A DNA stretch of 46,029 bases from an uncultured Alistipes sp. GTDB lineage: Bacteria; Bacteroidota; Bacteroidia; Bacteroidales; Rikenellaceae. Shown piece after piece: positions 1 through 7,754 of the stretch; position 1 is the first letter of the stretch; each line of letters opens with the position of its first letter. The notes below the pieces were generated by a model. It saw nothing but the letters and a program-made list of their open reading frames with translations, was not told the origin of the DNA and made no database searches. Location of the stretch: assembly GCA_944321755.1 (NCBI GenBank), contig CALUMM010000018.1, forward strand, positions 1-46,029, given 5' to 3'. The translations under genes were made by a program, and so were the position numbers.

Positions 1-177
1 GCCTACGAGCGCATCAACGACAGCGCCCTGGAGGAGGTGATCGTCACCGACACCATTCCGCTCAACCCCGACAAGGACCTGCACAAGTTCACGGTACTCT
101 CGGTGGCCGACATCTTCGCCGACGTCATCGAGCGCGTCCACAACTACAAGGAGATCTCCTCGATCTTCTTCAAATAG
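1..177 (+). CDS. prs: Ribose-phosphate pyrophosphokinase, C-terminal end (partial)
   Basis: Only the last 58 codons are in the window, ending in TAG at 175-177. The fragment reads AYERINDSALEEVIVTDTIP, then LNPDKDLHKFTVLSVADIFA, then DVIERVHNYKEISSIFFK. The VTDTIP segment followed by a short strand, the LSVADIFAxVIxRVHN helix and the ISSIF end is the typical C-terminus of PRPP synthetase, which makes phosphoribosyl pyrophosphate from ribose 5-phosphate and ATP in the cytoplasm. It is a housekeeping gene and marks the left border of the heparin locus. The stop codon is followed within three bases by a run of nine Gs and a long purine-rich repeat tract. The catalytic part lies outside the window. 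Confidence 0.88.
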   Translation, partial: AYERINDSALEEVIVTDTIPLNPDKDLHKFTVLSVADIFADVIERVHNYKEISSIFFK

Positions 178-179
178 AC

Positions 180-609
180 GGGGGGGGGCTGAGAGGGCCA
201 ACCGGAGAGGGGCCACCGGAGGAAGATCAACCGAAGAGGGCCAGTTGGAGAGAACCGACCGGAAGAACTGCCCGGAGAGGAGAGAGGGCACCGGAGAGGG
301 CCAGTTGGAAAAAGCCGACCGGAAGAACTGCCCGGAGAGGAGAGAGGGCACCGGGGAGAGGCCACCGAAGAGGGCCAGTTGGAGAGAACCGACCGGAAGA
401 ACTGCCCGGAGAGGAGAGAGGCCACCGGAGAGGGCCAGTTGGAGAGAACCGACCGGAAGAACTGCCCGGAGAGGAGAGGGCCAGTTGGAAAAAGCCGACC
501 GGAAGAACTGCCCGGAGAGGAGAGAGGCCACCGGAGAGGGGCCGACCGCATAACCGGAAAGCAGATCAACCGAACTGCCCCTGACCGCAACACAACCGCA
601 TACGAAAAT
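180..609. repeat. Purine-rich tract with five copies of a 46-bp unit
   Basis: This non-coding stretch begins with nine Gs (180-188) and is strongly purine-rich on the + strand. It holds five copies of a roughly 46-bp unit starting GGGCCAGTTGGA and containing GACCGGAAGAACTGCCCGGA. The copies start at 238, 298, 372, 432 and 478, so the spacing is 60, 74, 60 and 46 bp because a GA/CC-rich filler of variable length follows each unit. Copies differ mainly at five bases after GTTGGA (GAGAA or AAAAG). Open frames across it only reflect the repetition. It lies between two genes that point toward each other. Confidence 0.85.
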
Positions 610-647
610 CTCCCCTGCCGCAACCCGCGACAGGGGAGAATTTTTTT
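610..647 (+). terminator. Rho-independent terminator
   Basis: The stem is CTCCCCTG (610-617) paired with CAGGGGAG (631-638), with a 13-base loop, followed by AA and seven Ts on the + strand. It could end transcription from the prs side after an unusually long 3' region of about 430 nt. On the other strand it is followed only by a short T run, so it is at best weak for the regulator gene. Confidence 0.7.
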
Positions 648-657
648 GTTTCGGGCC

Positions 658-835
658 GAACCCGCCGCACCGGACAATTTCGAATCACTCCGACCCGGAC
701 CCGCCGACCCCGGACAACCCGATCCACTCCAGGTCGAACCCGCCGCACCGGACAATTTCGAATCACTCCGACCCGGACCTGCCGGACCCGAACAACCTGA
801 TCCACTCCAGGTCGAACCCGCCGCCCCCGGACAGC
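658..835. repeat. 78-bp tandem repeat, two full copies and a partial third
   Basis: Copies start at 658, 736 and 814, giving a period of 78 bp. Each begins GAACCCGCCGC and the full copies include GGACAATTTCGAATCACTCC. The third breaks off after about 20 bp. The unit is unrelated to the 46-bp repeat on the left. No gene is supported here. It lies just beyond the stop codon of the regulator gene. Confidence 0.8.
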
Positions 836-850
836 CCGAACCGCCGGATG

Positions 851-3800
851 CTATTCACCGTCGCTCTCCCGCTCCCGGCCCCGCTCCCGATCCTTGTCGC
901 GCTCCTTGTCACGCTCCTTGTCACGCTCCTTGTCACGCTCCTTGTCCCGGTCGCCGCGCGTGCGGGTGCGGACATACTCCGTGGGCAGGCACCCCACGTG
1001 CTTCTTGAAACTCGTGGCGAAATAGGAGGGCGAATTGAAGCCCACCATCGAACTGATCTCCGAAATCGAATACTTGCGGTCCATCAACAGCTTGCAGGCG
1101 TAGTTGAAACGGATCTTGCGAATGAACTTCGTGGCCGATTCGCCCGTGATGGACTTCATCTTCAGGTGGAGGTTCGAGCGGCTCATGCACAACGCCTTGC
1201 TGAAATCGTTCGACGAGAACTCCTCGTTGTCCATGTTCTCCTCGACGATCCGGATCGCCTTCTTCAGGAACTCCCCGTCCATCGAATTCGAGGTGATCTT
1301 GTCGGGATCGATCTCCCCGTCGTCCGAATAGTGGTGACGCATCCGGTAACGGGACTTCAGCAGGTTCTGAACCTTGGCCGACAGCAGCGAGATCGACAAC
1401 GGCATCGGCAGATAGCTGTCCGCCCCGGCCTCGATGCCCGAAATCTGCTCTTCGAGGCTCCCCTCCGTGGCGAGAATCACCACCGGAATATGACACGTGC
1501 GGATGTTCTGCTTCACGGCCTGGCAGAGTTTCAGTCCGTCCAGTCCCGGCAACAGCCGGTCGGCAATGATCAGGTCGGGCTCCAGGCTCTTCAGACGCTC
1601 CTGCGCCTCATTTCCGTCGGCGACCGACACGACGTGGTAACGGGTCCGGAAATAGTCGGCGATATAACGCGCCACATCGGGGTTGGCCTCCGCAACGAGG
1701 ATCGTTCCGCGCTTCTCCTCCCCGGACTCCTCAACCGGAAGCTGTCCGCTTCCGTTCCCCGACCACTCCTCGGGCAGGAACTTCTCCGCATCGCGGATGA
1801 TCGTCGCACGCACGTCGTTCTCCCGAGCCCGTTTCTCCGCGGGATAGCTCTCCAGGTCGTCCGACAACGTGATCGTGAACTCCGTATAGCGGTTCGGTTC
1901 GCTGCGCAGGGTGATCGTACCCTGATGGAGCTCCACGATGCGCTGCACGATCGAAAGCCCGATCCCGGACCCCGCATAAGACTCGTTGCCCTGGTAAAAG
2001 CGCTCGAAAATATGCTTCTGCTGCTCGGCCGTAATGCCGATGCCGCTGTCGCGCACCTGGATGCGGAAACACCCTTCGCCGCGCTGCAGCGCCACACGGA
2101 TGATCCCGCCGTCGGGCGTGAACTTGAAGGCGTTCGACAGCAGGTTCGTCAGCATCATTTCGAGGAACATCCGGTCCACGGGAAGCACCTCGCCCCGCAG
2201 ATCGGAGTTGAGAATATAGTCCATGTCGCGGTTCTGGGCCACCTCCTCGAACATCGAGAAGACCTCCGCAACGATGGCGTCCACATCCTGCACGGCAACC
2301 CGCATCCGGAACATGCCCAATTCGGCCTTGCGGTAGTCCAGCAGCTGGTTGACGATATGCAGGAGCTTGAGGCTGTTGCGGTGGATGTAGTCGAGCCGCG
2401 AGGCGACGTACCGGTCGACCGTTCCGTGGTCGCGGATCTCCTGCAGCGGCGAGAGGATCAGCGTCAGCGGCGTGCGGAGCTCGTGCGAAAGGTTGATGTA
2501 GAAGCGGATCTTCTCCTGGCTCAGCTCCGCGACGGACTCCTTCTCCATGCGTTCCAGCCGCAGCTGCACCTTCATCTTCATGCGGCCGAAAACCGCAGCA
2601 AGCACACCCCCGACAGCCCCGAGAGCCAGGACAATCCACAGGAGTTTCGCCGCCAGCGTCTGCCACCACATCGGCAGCACGCGGATCTCGACCGCCGTCT
2701 CCCCGTCGCACCAGCGTCCGTCGTTGTTCGCGGCCCGGACCTTGAAGAGATAGCGTCCGGGCTTGAGGTTCGAGTAGCTGGCTTCGAGGTAGGAGGTCTC
2801 GTACCATCGGGTATTGAAGCCTTCGAGCTTGTAGGCAAAGGTGTTGCGGCCCCCGGCCAGCGGATTGACCGCGACGAACTGCACCGAGAAGATATTCCGC
2901 ACCGACGGGAAGGCGGCCCGCACGACCCTTCCCAGCGAATCGCGTTCGATCCGCACCCGGCGGTCGTTCCCCGCATCGGCGACGGTGACCTCCGTAATCC
3001 GGGCCTCCGGAGCGAAGGGATTGTCCACCAGATCGTGGGGGCGGAACCAGGTGATACCCCCGATTCCCCCGAACCAGAAGACGCCGTCGCGGCTCCGGCA
3101 ATAGGAGTAGGGATTGAACTGGTTGTTGGCGATCCCGTCGCGCAGGGTGTAGTTGCGGAAGGTGTTTTTCGGCACGTCGAAGCACGCCAGGCCGGCATTG
3201 GTCGAGATCCACAGGCGCGACAGCTCATCCTCCAGAATGCCGTACACCACGTCGTTGGGCAGTCCGTCGGCTGCGGCGAAGCGCGTGAAGCCGTGGTCCG
3301 CGGCATTGAAGCGGTAGAGTCCCTGGCGGGTTCCGATCCAGACGTTGCGGTGCGAATCCTCGGCGACGCACAGCACGGCGGCCTCCTTACGAAGGGGGGG
3401 GGAAATGCACTGGTCCGAAGTGGTCAGGTCGCAGGCCAGCACCTGCCGCTGATCGGGCAGCCAGAGGTAAAGCCCCGCCTGGGTGCCGATCCAGACCCGG
3501 TGTTTCGAATCGCGGAAAAGTGTCGTGATCGGCAGCGAACCCAGCCGGGGTTCGTAATCGGTGCACGGATGCCGCGAGAATCGCCCCGTCGCGGGATCGA
3601 ACGACAGCAGTCCGTTGAGCGTCCCGGCCCACAGCGTGCCGTCGTCACCGTCGAGCAGGGCATAGCAGCTGTTGTTGATCGGGATCGAGGCGTTGACCGA
3701 ATAGTGGCGGGTCCGGTGCGAGGAGGCATCCATCCGGGTCAGGCCCCCGGCGTGGGTGCCGATCCAGAGGTTCCCGCGGCCGTCGGGAAGGATGCACTTG

Positions 3801-4972
3801 ATATTGTTCGACAGCAGGGCGCCGTTCGCCGTATTGAACTCCGCAAACCGGCCCGTGCGGCGGTCGTAGCGGTTCACGCCGTCGTCGTTGGTCCCCACCC
3901 AGAGACTCTCCCCTGCGGGGTCCTCGACGATGCAGCTCACCGTATTGTCGCCCAGCGAATTGCGGGCCGGATCGTGGCGCAGCACCCCGAAACGCCGCGC
4001 CAGCGGATGGTAGTAGCTCACCCCGCCGTAATAGGTGCCGAGCCAGACGCCCCGCTGGTCGTCGATGAAGATCGCACGGATGGAGTTGTGGCTCAAGGCC
4101 CCGGGGCGGGGCGAATAGACATATTTTTCGAAGCGGTCCGTGCGGGGGTCGAGGATCGACAGCCCGTCGAAGGTCCCGATCCACAGGCGCCCTTCGGAGT
4201 CGCTGCGCAGCACGCGGATGTAGTCCGATGCCAGTCCGGGATACTCCGCTGCCGTATAGCGGGCAACGACCTGCAGGGCCGAATCCAGCCGGTAGAGACC
4301 GTTTCCGTGGGTGGCGACCCAGTAGCCGCCGTCGGCCGGAATGATGCAGGCGATGTCGAAGCGGGCCATCTGCGGAAGCACCCGGATTGCGTTGCCGTAG
4401 GTCGACGAGTAGGTATAGACGCCGTCGGAGGTTCCGACCAGAAATCCGTCGCGCGAAGGGCACACGGTATGGACGCTGATCCCCTTGAGGTAGGTGCGGA
4501 TTTCGAGCGAACGGCTCGCCCGGTCGAAGAGAACGATGCCCAGGTCCGTGGCCAGCAGCAGGTTTCCGTCGCTCTGGCGTGCGATGTCGGAGACCTGCAT
4601 GTTGTAGCCTTCGAGCCGGAAGTTCTCGAAACGCTGCGTCGCGGCATCGTAGCACGAAAGCCCCGAGGAGGTTCCGACCCAGAGTTTCCCGCCGTCGGCG
4701 AGCAGGGCGCTGATCGCATTGTCGCCCAGGCTCTGCGGATCGTTCTCGATGTGGCGGAAAACCGTGAACGAATAGCCGTCGTAGCAGTTCAGACCGTCCT
4801 GCGTACCCATCCAGATGCGGCCCAGCGGGTCCTGGGCGATGGCCAGCACGGTCGATTGCGAGAGTCCGTCGTTGACCGACAGCGTCCGGAATTCAATGGC
4901 CGCGAAAGCCGGAACGGCGAACAAAACAGCAAACAGACCAAAGAGCGTGTATCGGAATTTAAGCATGGGCAT
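851..4972 (-). CDS. Hybrid two-component system regulator (HTCS), predicted heparin/heparan sulfate sensor
   Basis: The protein has about 1373 residues and is a membrane one-protein two-component regulator that switches on PUL transcription when its periplasmic part binds an oligosaccharide. It has a signal peptide (LFGLFAVLFAVPAFA), then a long two-component-regulator propeller series (many WIGT/WVGT blades) to about residue 700. A Y_Y_Y-type domain, one membrane helix at about 777-800, HisKA with LSHELRTPL (His830) and HATPase with intact N and G boxes follow. Then come a receiver with Asp1138 and an AraC-type DNA-binding domain (about 1217-1338). The receiver looks degenerate: the acidic pair is EA rather than two acids, and the usual Lys is Met1190. 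The protein ends in a charged KERD-repeat tail. A run of nine Cs on the coding strand lies in the propeller region. Start: the first of two ATGs (4972 or 4966) before the signal peptide; a TTG at 5044 would add an unlikely leader. Heparin as ligand is inferred from the neighbouring genes. Confidence 0.93.
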   Translation of the reverse strand: MPMLKFRYTLFGLFAVLFAVPAFAAIEFRTLSVNDGLSQSTVLAIAQDPLGRIWMGTQDGLNCYDGYSFTVFRHIENDPQSLGDNAISALLADGGKLWVGTSSGLSCYDAATQRFENFRLEGYNMQVSDIARQSDGNLLLATDLGIVLFDRASRSLEIRTYLKGISVHTVCPSRDGFLVGTSDGVYTYSSTYGNAIRVLPQMARFDIACIIPADGGYWVATHGNGLYRLDSALQVVARYTAAEYPGLASDYIRVLRSDSEGRLWIGTFDGLSILDPRTDRFEKYVYSPRPGALSHNSIRAIFIDDQRGVWLGTYYGGVSYYHPLARRFGVLRHDPARNSLGDNTVSCIVEDPAGESLWVGTNDDGVNRYDRRTGRFAEFNTANGALLSNNIKCILPDGRGNLWIGTHAGGLTRMDASSHRTRHYSVNASIPINNSCYALLDGDDGTLWAGTLNGLLSFDPATGRFSRHPCTDYEPRLGSLPITTLFRDSKHRVWIGTQAGLYLWLPDQRQVLACDLTTSDQCISPPLRKEAAVLCVAEDSHRNVWIGTRQGLYRFNAADHGFTRFAAADGLPNDVVYGILEDELSRLWISTNAGLACFDVPKNTFRNYTLRDGIANNQFNPYSYCRSRDGVFWFGGIGGITWFRPHDLVDNPFAPEARITEVTVADAGNDRRVRIERDSLGRVVRAAFPSVRNIFSVQFVAVNPLAGGRNTFAYKLEGFNTRWYETSYLEASYSNLKPGRYLFKVRAANNDGRWCDGETAVEIRVLPMWWQTLAAKLLWIVLALGAVGGVLAAVFGRMKMKVQLRLERMEKESVAELSQEKIRFYINLSHELRTPLTLILSPLQEIRDHGTVDRYVASRLDYIHRNSLKLLHIVNQLLDYRKAELGMFRMRVAVQDVDAIVAEVFSMFEEVAQNRDMDYILNSDLRGEVLPVDRMFLEMMLTNLLSNAFKFTPDGGIIRVALQRGEGCFRIQVRDSGIGITAEQQKHIFERFYQGNESYAGSGIGLSIVQRIVELHQGTITLRSEPNRYTEFTITLSDDLESYPAEKRARENDVRATIIRDAEKFLPEEWSGNGSGQLPVEESGEEKRGTILVAEANPDVARYIADYFRTRYHVVSVADGNEAQERLKSLEPDLIIADRLLPGLDGLKLCQAVKQNIRTCHIPVVILATEGSLEEQISGIEAGADSYLPMPLSISLLSAKVQNLLKSRYRMRHHYSDDGEIDPDKITSNSMDGEFLKKAIRIVEENMDNEEFSSNDFSKALCMSRSNLHLKMKSITGESATKFIRKIRFNYACKLLMDRKYSISEISSMVGFNSPSYFATSFKKHVGCLPTEYVRTRTRGDRDKERDKERDKERDKERDKDRERGRERESDGE
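889..948 (-). repeat. 12-bp in-frame minisatellite in the regulator tail
   Basis: Five consecutive 12-bp units (GCTCCTTGTCAC and close variants on the + strand) encode the KERD repeats at the C-terminus of the regulator. Because the unit is four codons long, slippage would change tail length without shifting the frame. Confidence 0.85.
3394..3402 (-). repeat. Homopolymer tract (C9 on the coding strand) inside the regulator gene
   Basis: Nine consecutive Gs on the + strand are nine Cs in the coding strand, encoding the SPPL segment near residue 524 in the propeller domain. Gain or loss of one base would truncate the protein before its kinase and DNA-binding parts. Confidence 0.8.
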
Positions 4973-4986
4973 CGTGTTATCAGGAG

Positions 4987-4994
4987 TAAAATTA
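4987..4994 (-). promoter_or_regulatory. Weak candidate -7 box for the regulator gene
   Basis: TAATTTTA on the - strand resembles, but does not match, the Bacteroidetes TAnnTTTG box. It is the best candidate in the roughly 70 bp between the preceding terminator and the regulator start. No operator-like ACAAA pair was seen here. Confidence 0.3.
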
Positions 4995-5042
4995 CGTTTT
5001 TTTTCGGAGAATTCCGCACCTTCGGCGGGTTTTTCGTCCGCC

Positions 5043-5078
5043 AAAAAGAGGACCGCCGGAGGTCGGACCTCCGGCGGT
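5043..5078 (-). terminator. Rho-independent terminator of the sulfatase/PL15 operon
   Basis: A perfect 12-bp stem, ACCGCCGGAGGT (5052-5063) with ACCTCCGGCGGT (5067-5078) and a 3-base loop, is followed on the - strand by CCTCTTTTT. It sits 18 bp beyond the stop codon of the PL15 gene and separates that operon from the regulator gene. Confidence 0.9.
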
Positions 5079-5096
5079 TATCGTAAAACAGGATCG

Positions 5097-7754
5097 TCAG
5101 CGGACCGAAGCCGGGACGACATCGACCAGTTCGCGGTCCGCCTCCCCGGGGGTGCGGACGAGGGTGCTGCCCTCGACGGTCGAGGCCTCCGTAGCGTAAA
5201 GCACGGCATGGCCGCGCGGGTCCGAGATTTCGAGCCGGGCGGGTCGCGAGGCGTCGAGTTCGGCGCGGACGGTCCACGCCCCGACCGTGAGGCTGCCGTC
5301 GGCATGACGCACCAGCGGCAGCGCCTCCCGACCCGCAGGCGTGATGCGGAACACCGCCAGGAAACGCTGCGCACGGCTCTTCGCCGGGGTTGTGAACTCC
5401 GAATGCCACTGGTTTACATACTCCATCACCTTGCCGTCGGGGCCTGTGCGCTTCTTCCAGTTGATCGCCGGGGAGAAGAATGCGTCGGTGATATTCACCT
5501 CCAGACCGCTTGAGGTAAAGAGGTCCATCCGCCCCACCGCCAGTCCGTTATCCGCCTCAACGGCCGTCGCATCGCCGGGCTGCGTCAGCCGGTGGTGGCT
5601 GTGCAGCAGCCACGTCCAGGTAATCGGTTCGCGGGCCGCCAGCTCGTCGTAGAGGACGATCACGTCGGGCTTCAGGAAGAGGAAGTGGCGCCGGAAGCGC
5701 GTCACGCCCGGATCCCCGAGGCCGTTCTCGCGCGTATAGGCCACGCCGGACTTCTCCATGCGGTCGATCCAGAAGGGTGTGCGGATCGAGTCGTAGGCGT
5801 GCGAGGCGTCGCCCAGCGTGTAGGTCAGCGCCTCGGTATCGGCGAAGCGCGCCAGCCAGCCGTAGCCGTTCTCGCCGATCACCTGCGCCAGTCCGTCGGC
5901 CAGGATCGTATTGTGCCCCCGCGAGCGGTAGTGCAGCAGCGTATGCTTGTCGTTGAAGTTCGAGTAGTAGCCCGTGCCGCCGAAGAGCTGACGACCGCCG
6001 TAGTTGATCGTGAAGCCGTTGTGCGCCGCGTGGGCGTGGCCCGTCGAACCGAACGGCAGTGCGAAGAAGGCCGCCATCAGGTCGTCCGACGCATCGGCCG
6101 GGTCGGTGTGCATCAGCGAAAAGCCCGCATCGGGATAGAACCGCGACGTATTGCGCGCCGGAGCCACGGGAGCCACGCAGTCGAGGGGTTTGTCCGTCAG
6201 GATGCGGTAGAGCGTGAAGCCCTTCGAGCGGTAGAGGTTCTGCGGGTCCGGGCCGATCAGCTGGTCGGCATACCAGCGTGCCTCGCCGCTGCCGGTCTCA
6301 CGCGCCAGCGCATCGGCAAAGCCCATGTAGAGTTGCGACGGCGTGGTCATCTTCTCGTAGTCGTCGCCGAAGCCCGTGGCGTAGGAGCCCTTCGGGAAGG
6401 AGTAGACCAGGAACGACGGCAGGTTGCGGTACCACGGCAGCGCGAAGAAGTCCGTTCCCGTCAGGCGCGTCAGTACGAACGGCACGTAGATGAAGGTCAC
6501 CAGATTGGCCTGCATGTAGCTGCTGCCGTCGTGCCAGCCGCCGTCGTCGCCCCCGAGGATCGGGAAGCGTCCGCACCACACCTCGTAGCAGTAGCGCAAC
6601 CACTTCTCGGCTTCGGGCAGGTCGCCCAGCGTCGCAATCGCCGTGAAGAAGAAGTTCCGGAAGGTATGCTGCCAGACGTGGTTGTCCATCGAATGGCACT
6701 CGAAATCGCGCACGTACTGCCGGTAGAAGCGTTCGCCGCGCACGCGGATCGCTTCGAGCACCGCCGCACGCTCCTCCGCCGTCATGCGGTCGCACGCCGT
6801 GTCGTAGCCGAAGGCCAGTCCGTACATGATCGCCGAGCGGTTGAAGTCCTCCGACGTGGCGTCGCTGTCGACGGGCATCGCCGCCACATGCCGCGCATGG
6901 CGAACCACGGCGTCCAGGAAGGCATCCTCGCCCGAAAGCAGCCACGCCAGCGAAAAGTCGACGATCGGCTGGGTGGCCACCTCGCCGAACTTGTGGTACA
7001 TGAAGTTGATGAGCGAGCGTTTCTGGAAGGGCGACATCCCGGTCGTGTCGCGCGGCCGCGTCGGGGCGATCGGCACCAGGCCCATGTCGATGCGTTTCCG
7101 CGCACGGTCGAGGAACTCCCGGGCCTCGGGATTCGACGCCGTGCGGGTGCGGAACGACTGGAGGCCGTCGCGCGTGACGTAGAGTCGGTGGTGGGGCGTT
7201 GCGGCGATCCGGCGCACGAGCTCGTCACCCGTCGGGGTGGCGAAGCGCCGCGCGGTGTCCGCAACGGTGAAGTCGCAAGCCGCGGAGCGTTGCGACGCCC
7301 CGTCCCGCGTGAAGGTCGTCACCCGCCACCAGTAGCGGCCCGGCGCCAGCGGCCGGTGGAGTGCCCAGACGGCCCACTCCTGATCGCAGGTCAGCGTCCT
7401 GTCGGCCGGGAAGTCGGGCGACGGGGCCAGTTCGACCCGGTAGCCCGTGACCTCCTTCCCGCCCGCAGGCCAGAGCAGCGACGGCGGATTCTGCGTCACG
7501 CAAACCCCTCCGGCAGGCTGCATCCATGCCCGGTAGCGGGGGCGCAGCGCCTGTTTGTCAAGGTGTTGTTCGGCGGCCGGGATTCCGGCAGGCTGCCCGG
7601 CGGCCGGGATATCGGAAGGGCGGCCCGCAGCGGGTTCATTGGCGGGTTGTGCCGCGGATTGTGTCGCAGGCTGTGCCGCGGATTGTGCTGCGGATTGTGC
7701 TGCGGCCCCGGAAGCCGTCAGCAGCAGCGCCAGCAGCGTGATGGTTCGTTTCAT
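5097..7754 (-). CDS. Heparinase II/III-family lyase, PL15-like, with DUF4962-type N-terminal domain
   Basis: The 885-residue secreted protein starts with a signal peptide (MKRTITLLALLLTASGAAA), followed by a Q/S/A/P-rich linker of about 45 residues. A DUF4962-like segment (VTQNPPSLLWPAGG, WRVTTF) comes next, then an alpha/alpha toroid containing MDNHVWQHTFRNFF near residue 355. The heparinase II/III beta-sandwich follows, with HAHAAHNGFTINYGG near 570 and a histidine-rich TWLLHSHHR segment. The domain order is that of PL15 enzymes such as the known exolytic heparinase BT4652, so a periplasmic exo-acting lyase on heparin/heparan sulfate oligosaccharides is likely. It is the last gene of its operon, and its ATG overlaps the stop of the transporter gene (ATGA). 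The linker is encoded by 12-bp repeats. Alginate-type specificity of other PL15 members is less likely given the neighbours. Confidence 0.85.
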   Translation of the reverse strand: MKRTITLLALLLTASGAAAQSAAQSAAQPATQSAAQPANEPAAGRPSDIPAAGQPAGIPAAEQHLDKQALRPRYRAWMQPAGGVCVTQNPPSLLWPAGGKEVTGYRVELAPSPDFPADRTLTCDQEWAVWALHRPLAPGRYWWRVTTFTRDGASQRSAACDFTVADTARRFATPTGDELVRRIAATPHHRLYVTRDGLQSFRTRTASNPEAREFLDRARKRIDMGLVPIAPTRPRDTTGMSPFQKRSLINFMYHKFGEVATQPIVDFSLAWLLSGEDAFLDAVVRHARHVAAMPVDSDATSEDFNRSAIMYGLAFGYDTACDRMTAEERAAVLEAIRVRGERFYRQYVRDFECHSMDNHVWQHTFRNFFFTAIATLGDLPEAEKWLRYCYEVWCGRFPILGGDDGGWHDGSSYMQANLVTFIYVPFVLTRLTGTDFFALPWYRNLPSFLVYSFPKGSYATGFGDDYEKMTTPSQLYMGFADALARETGSGEARWYADQLIGPDPQNLYRSKGFTLYRILTDKPLDCVAPVAPARNTSRFYPDAGFSLMHTDPADASDDLMAAFFALPFGSTGHAHAAHNGFTINYGGRQLFGGTGYYSNFNDKHTLLHYRSRGHNTILADGLAQVIGENGYGWLARFADTEALTYTLGDASHAYDSIRTPFWIDRMEKSGVAYTRENGLGDPGVTRFRRHFLFLKPDVIVLYDELAAREPITWTWLLHSHHRLTQPGDATAVEADNGLAVGRMDLFTSSGLEVNITDAFFSPAINWKKRTGPDGKVMEYVNQWHSEFTTPAKSRAQRFLAVFRITPAGREALPLVRHADGSLTVGAWTVRAELDASRPARLEISDPRGHAVLYATEASTVEGSTLVRTPGEADRELVDVVPASVR
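7639..7698 (-). repeat. 12-bp in-frame repeats in the PL15 linker
   Basis: Five 12-bp units (GCCGCGGATTGT and variants on the + strand) encode the QSAA/QPAT/QPAN repeats that follow the signal peptide. The segment after it (PSDIPAAGQPAGIPAAEQ) is also internally repetitive. Confidence 0.75.

Noticed and set aside
238-555. CRISPR array
   Set aside because: The parts between cores are related GA-rich filler, not unique spacers, and there are no cas genes.
245-1008. Repetitive small proteins encoded by the 46-bp repeat (TGRTARRGE-type)
   Set aside because: The frame is open only because the repeats lack stops; no start context, copies shift frame with the variable spacing, and composition is unlike neighbouring genes.
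4973-5044. TTG start at 5044 for the regulator, adding 24 residues
   Set aside because: It would place 24 hydrophilic residues before a clear signal peptide and overlap the A/T run of the terminator.
848-5086. Open frame of about 1400 codons on the + strand, opposite the regulator
   Set aside because: It mirrors the GC-rich codons of the regulator on the other strand, with Arg/Val/His/Gln-rich sequence, no domain, and it runs into the repeat region and the terminator.
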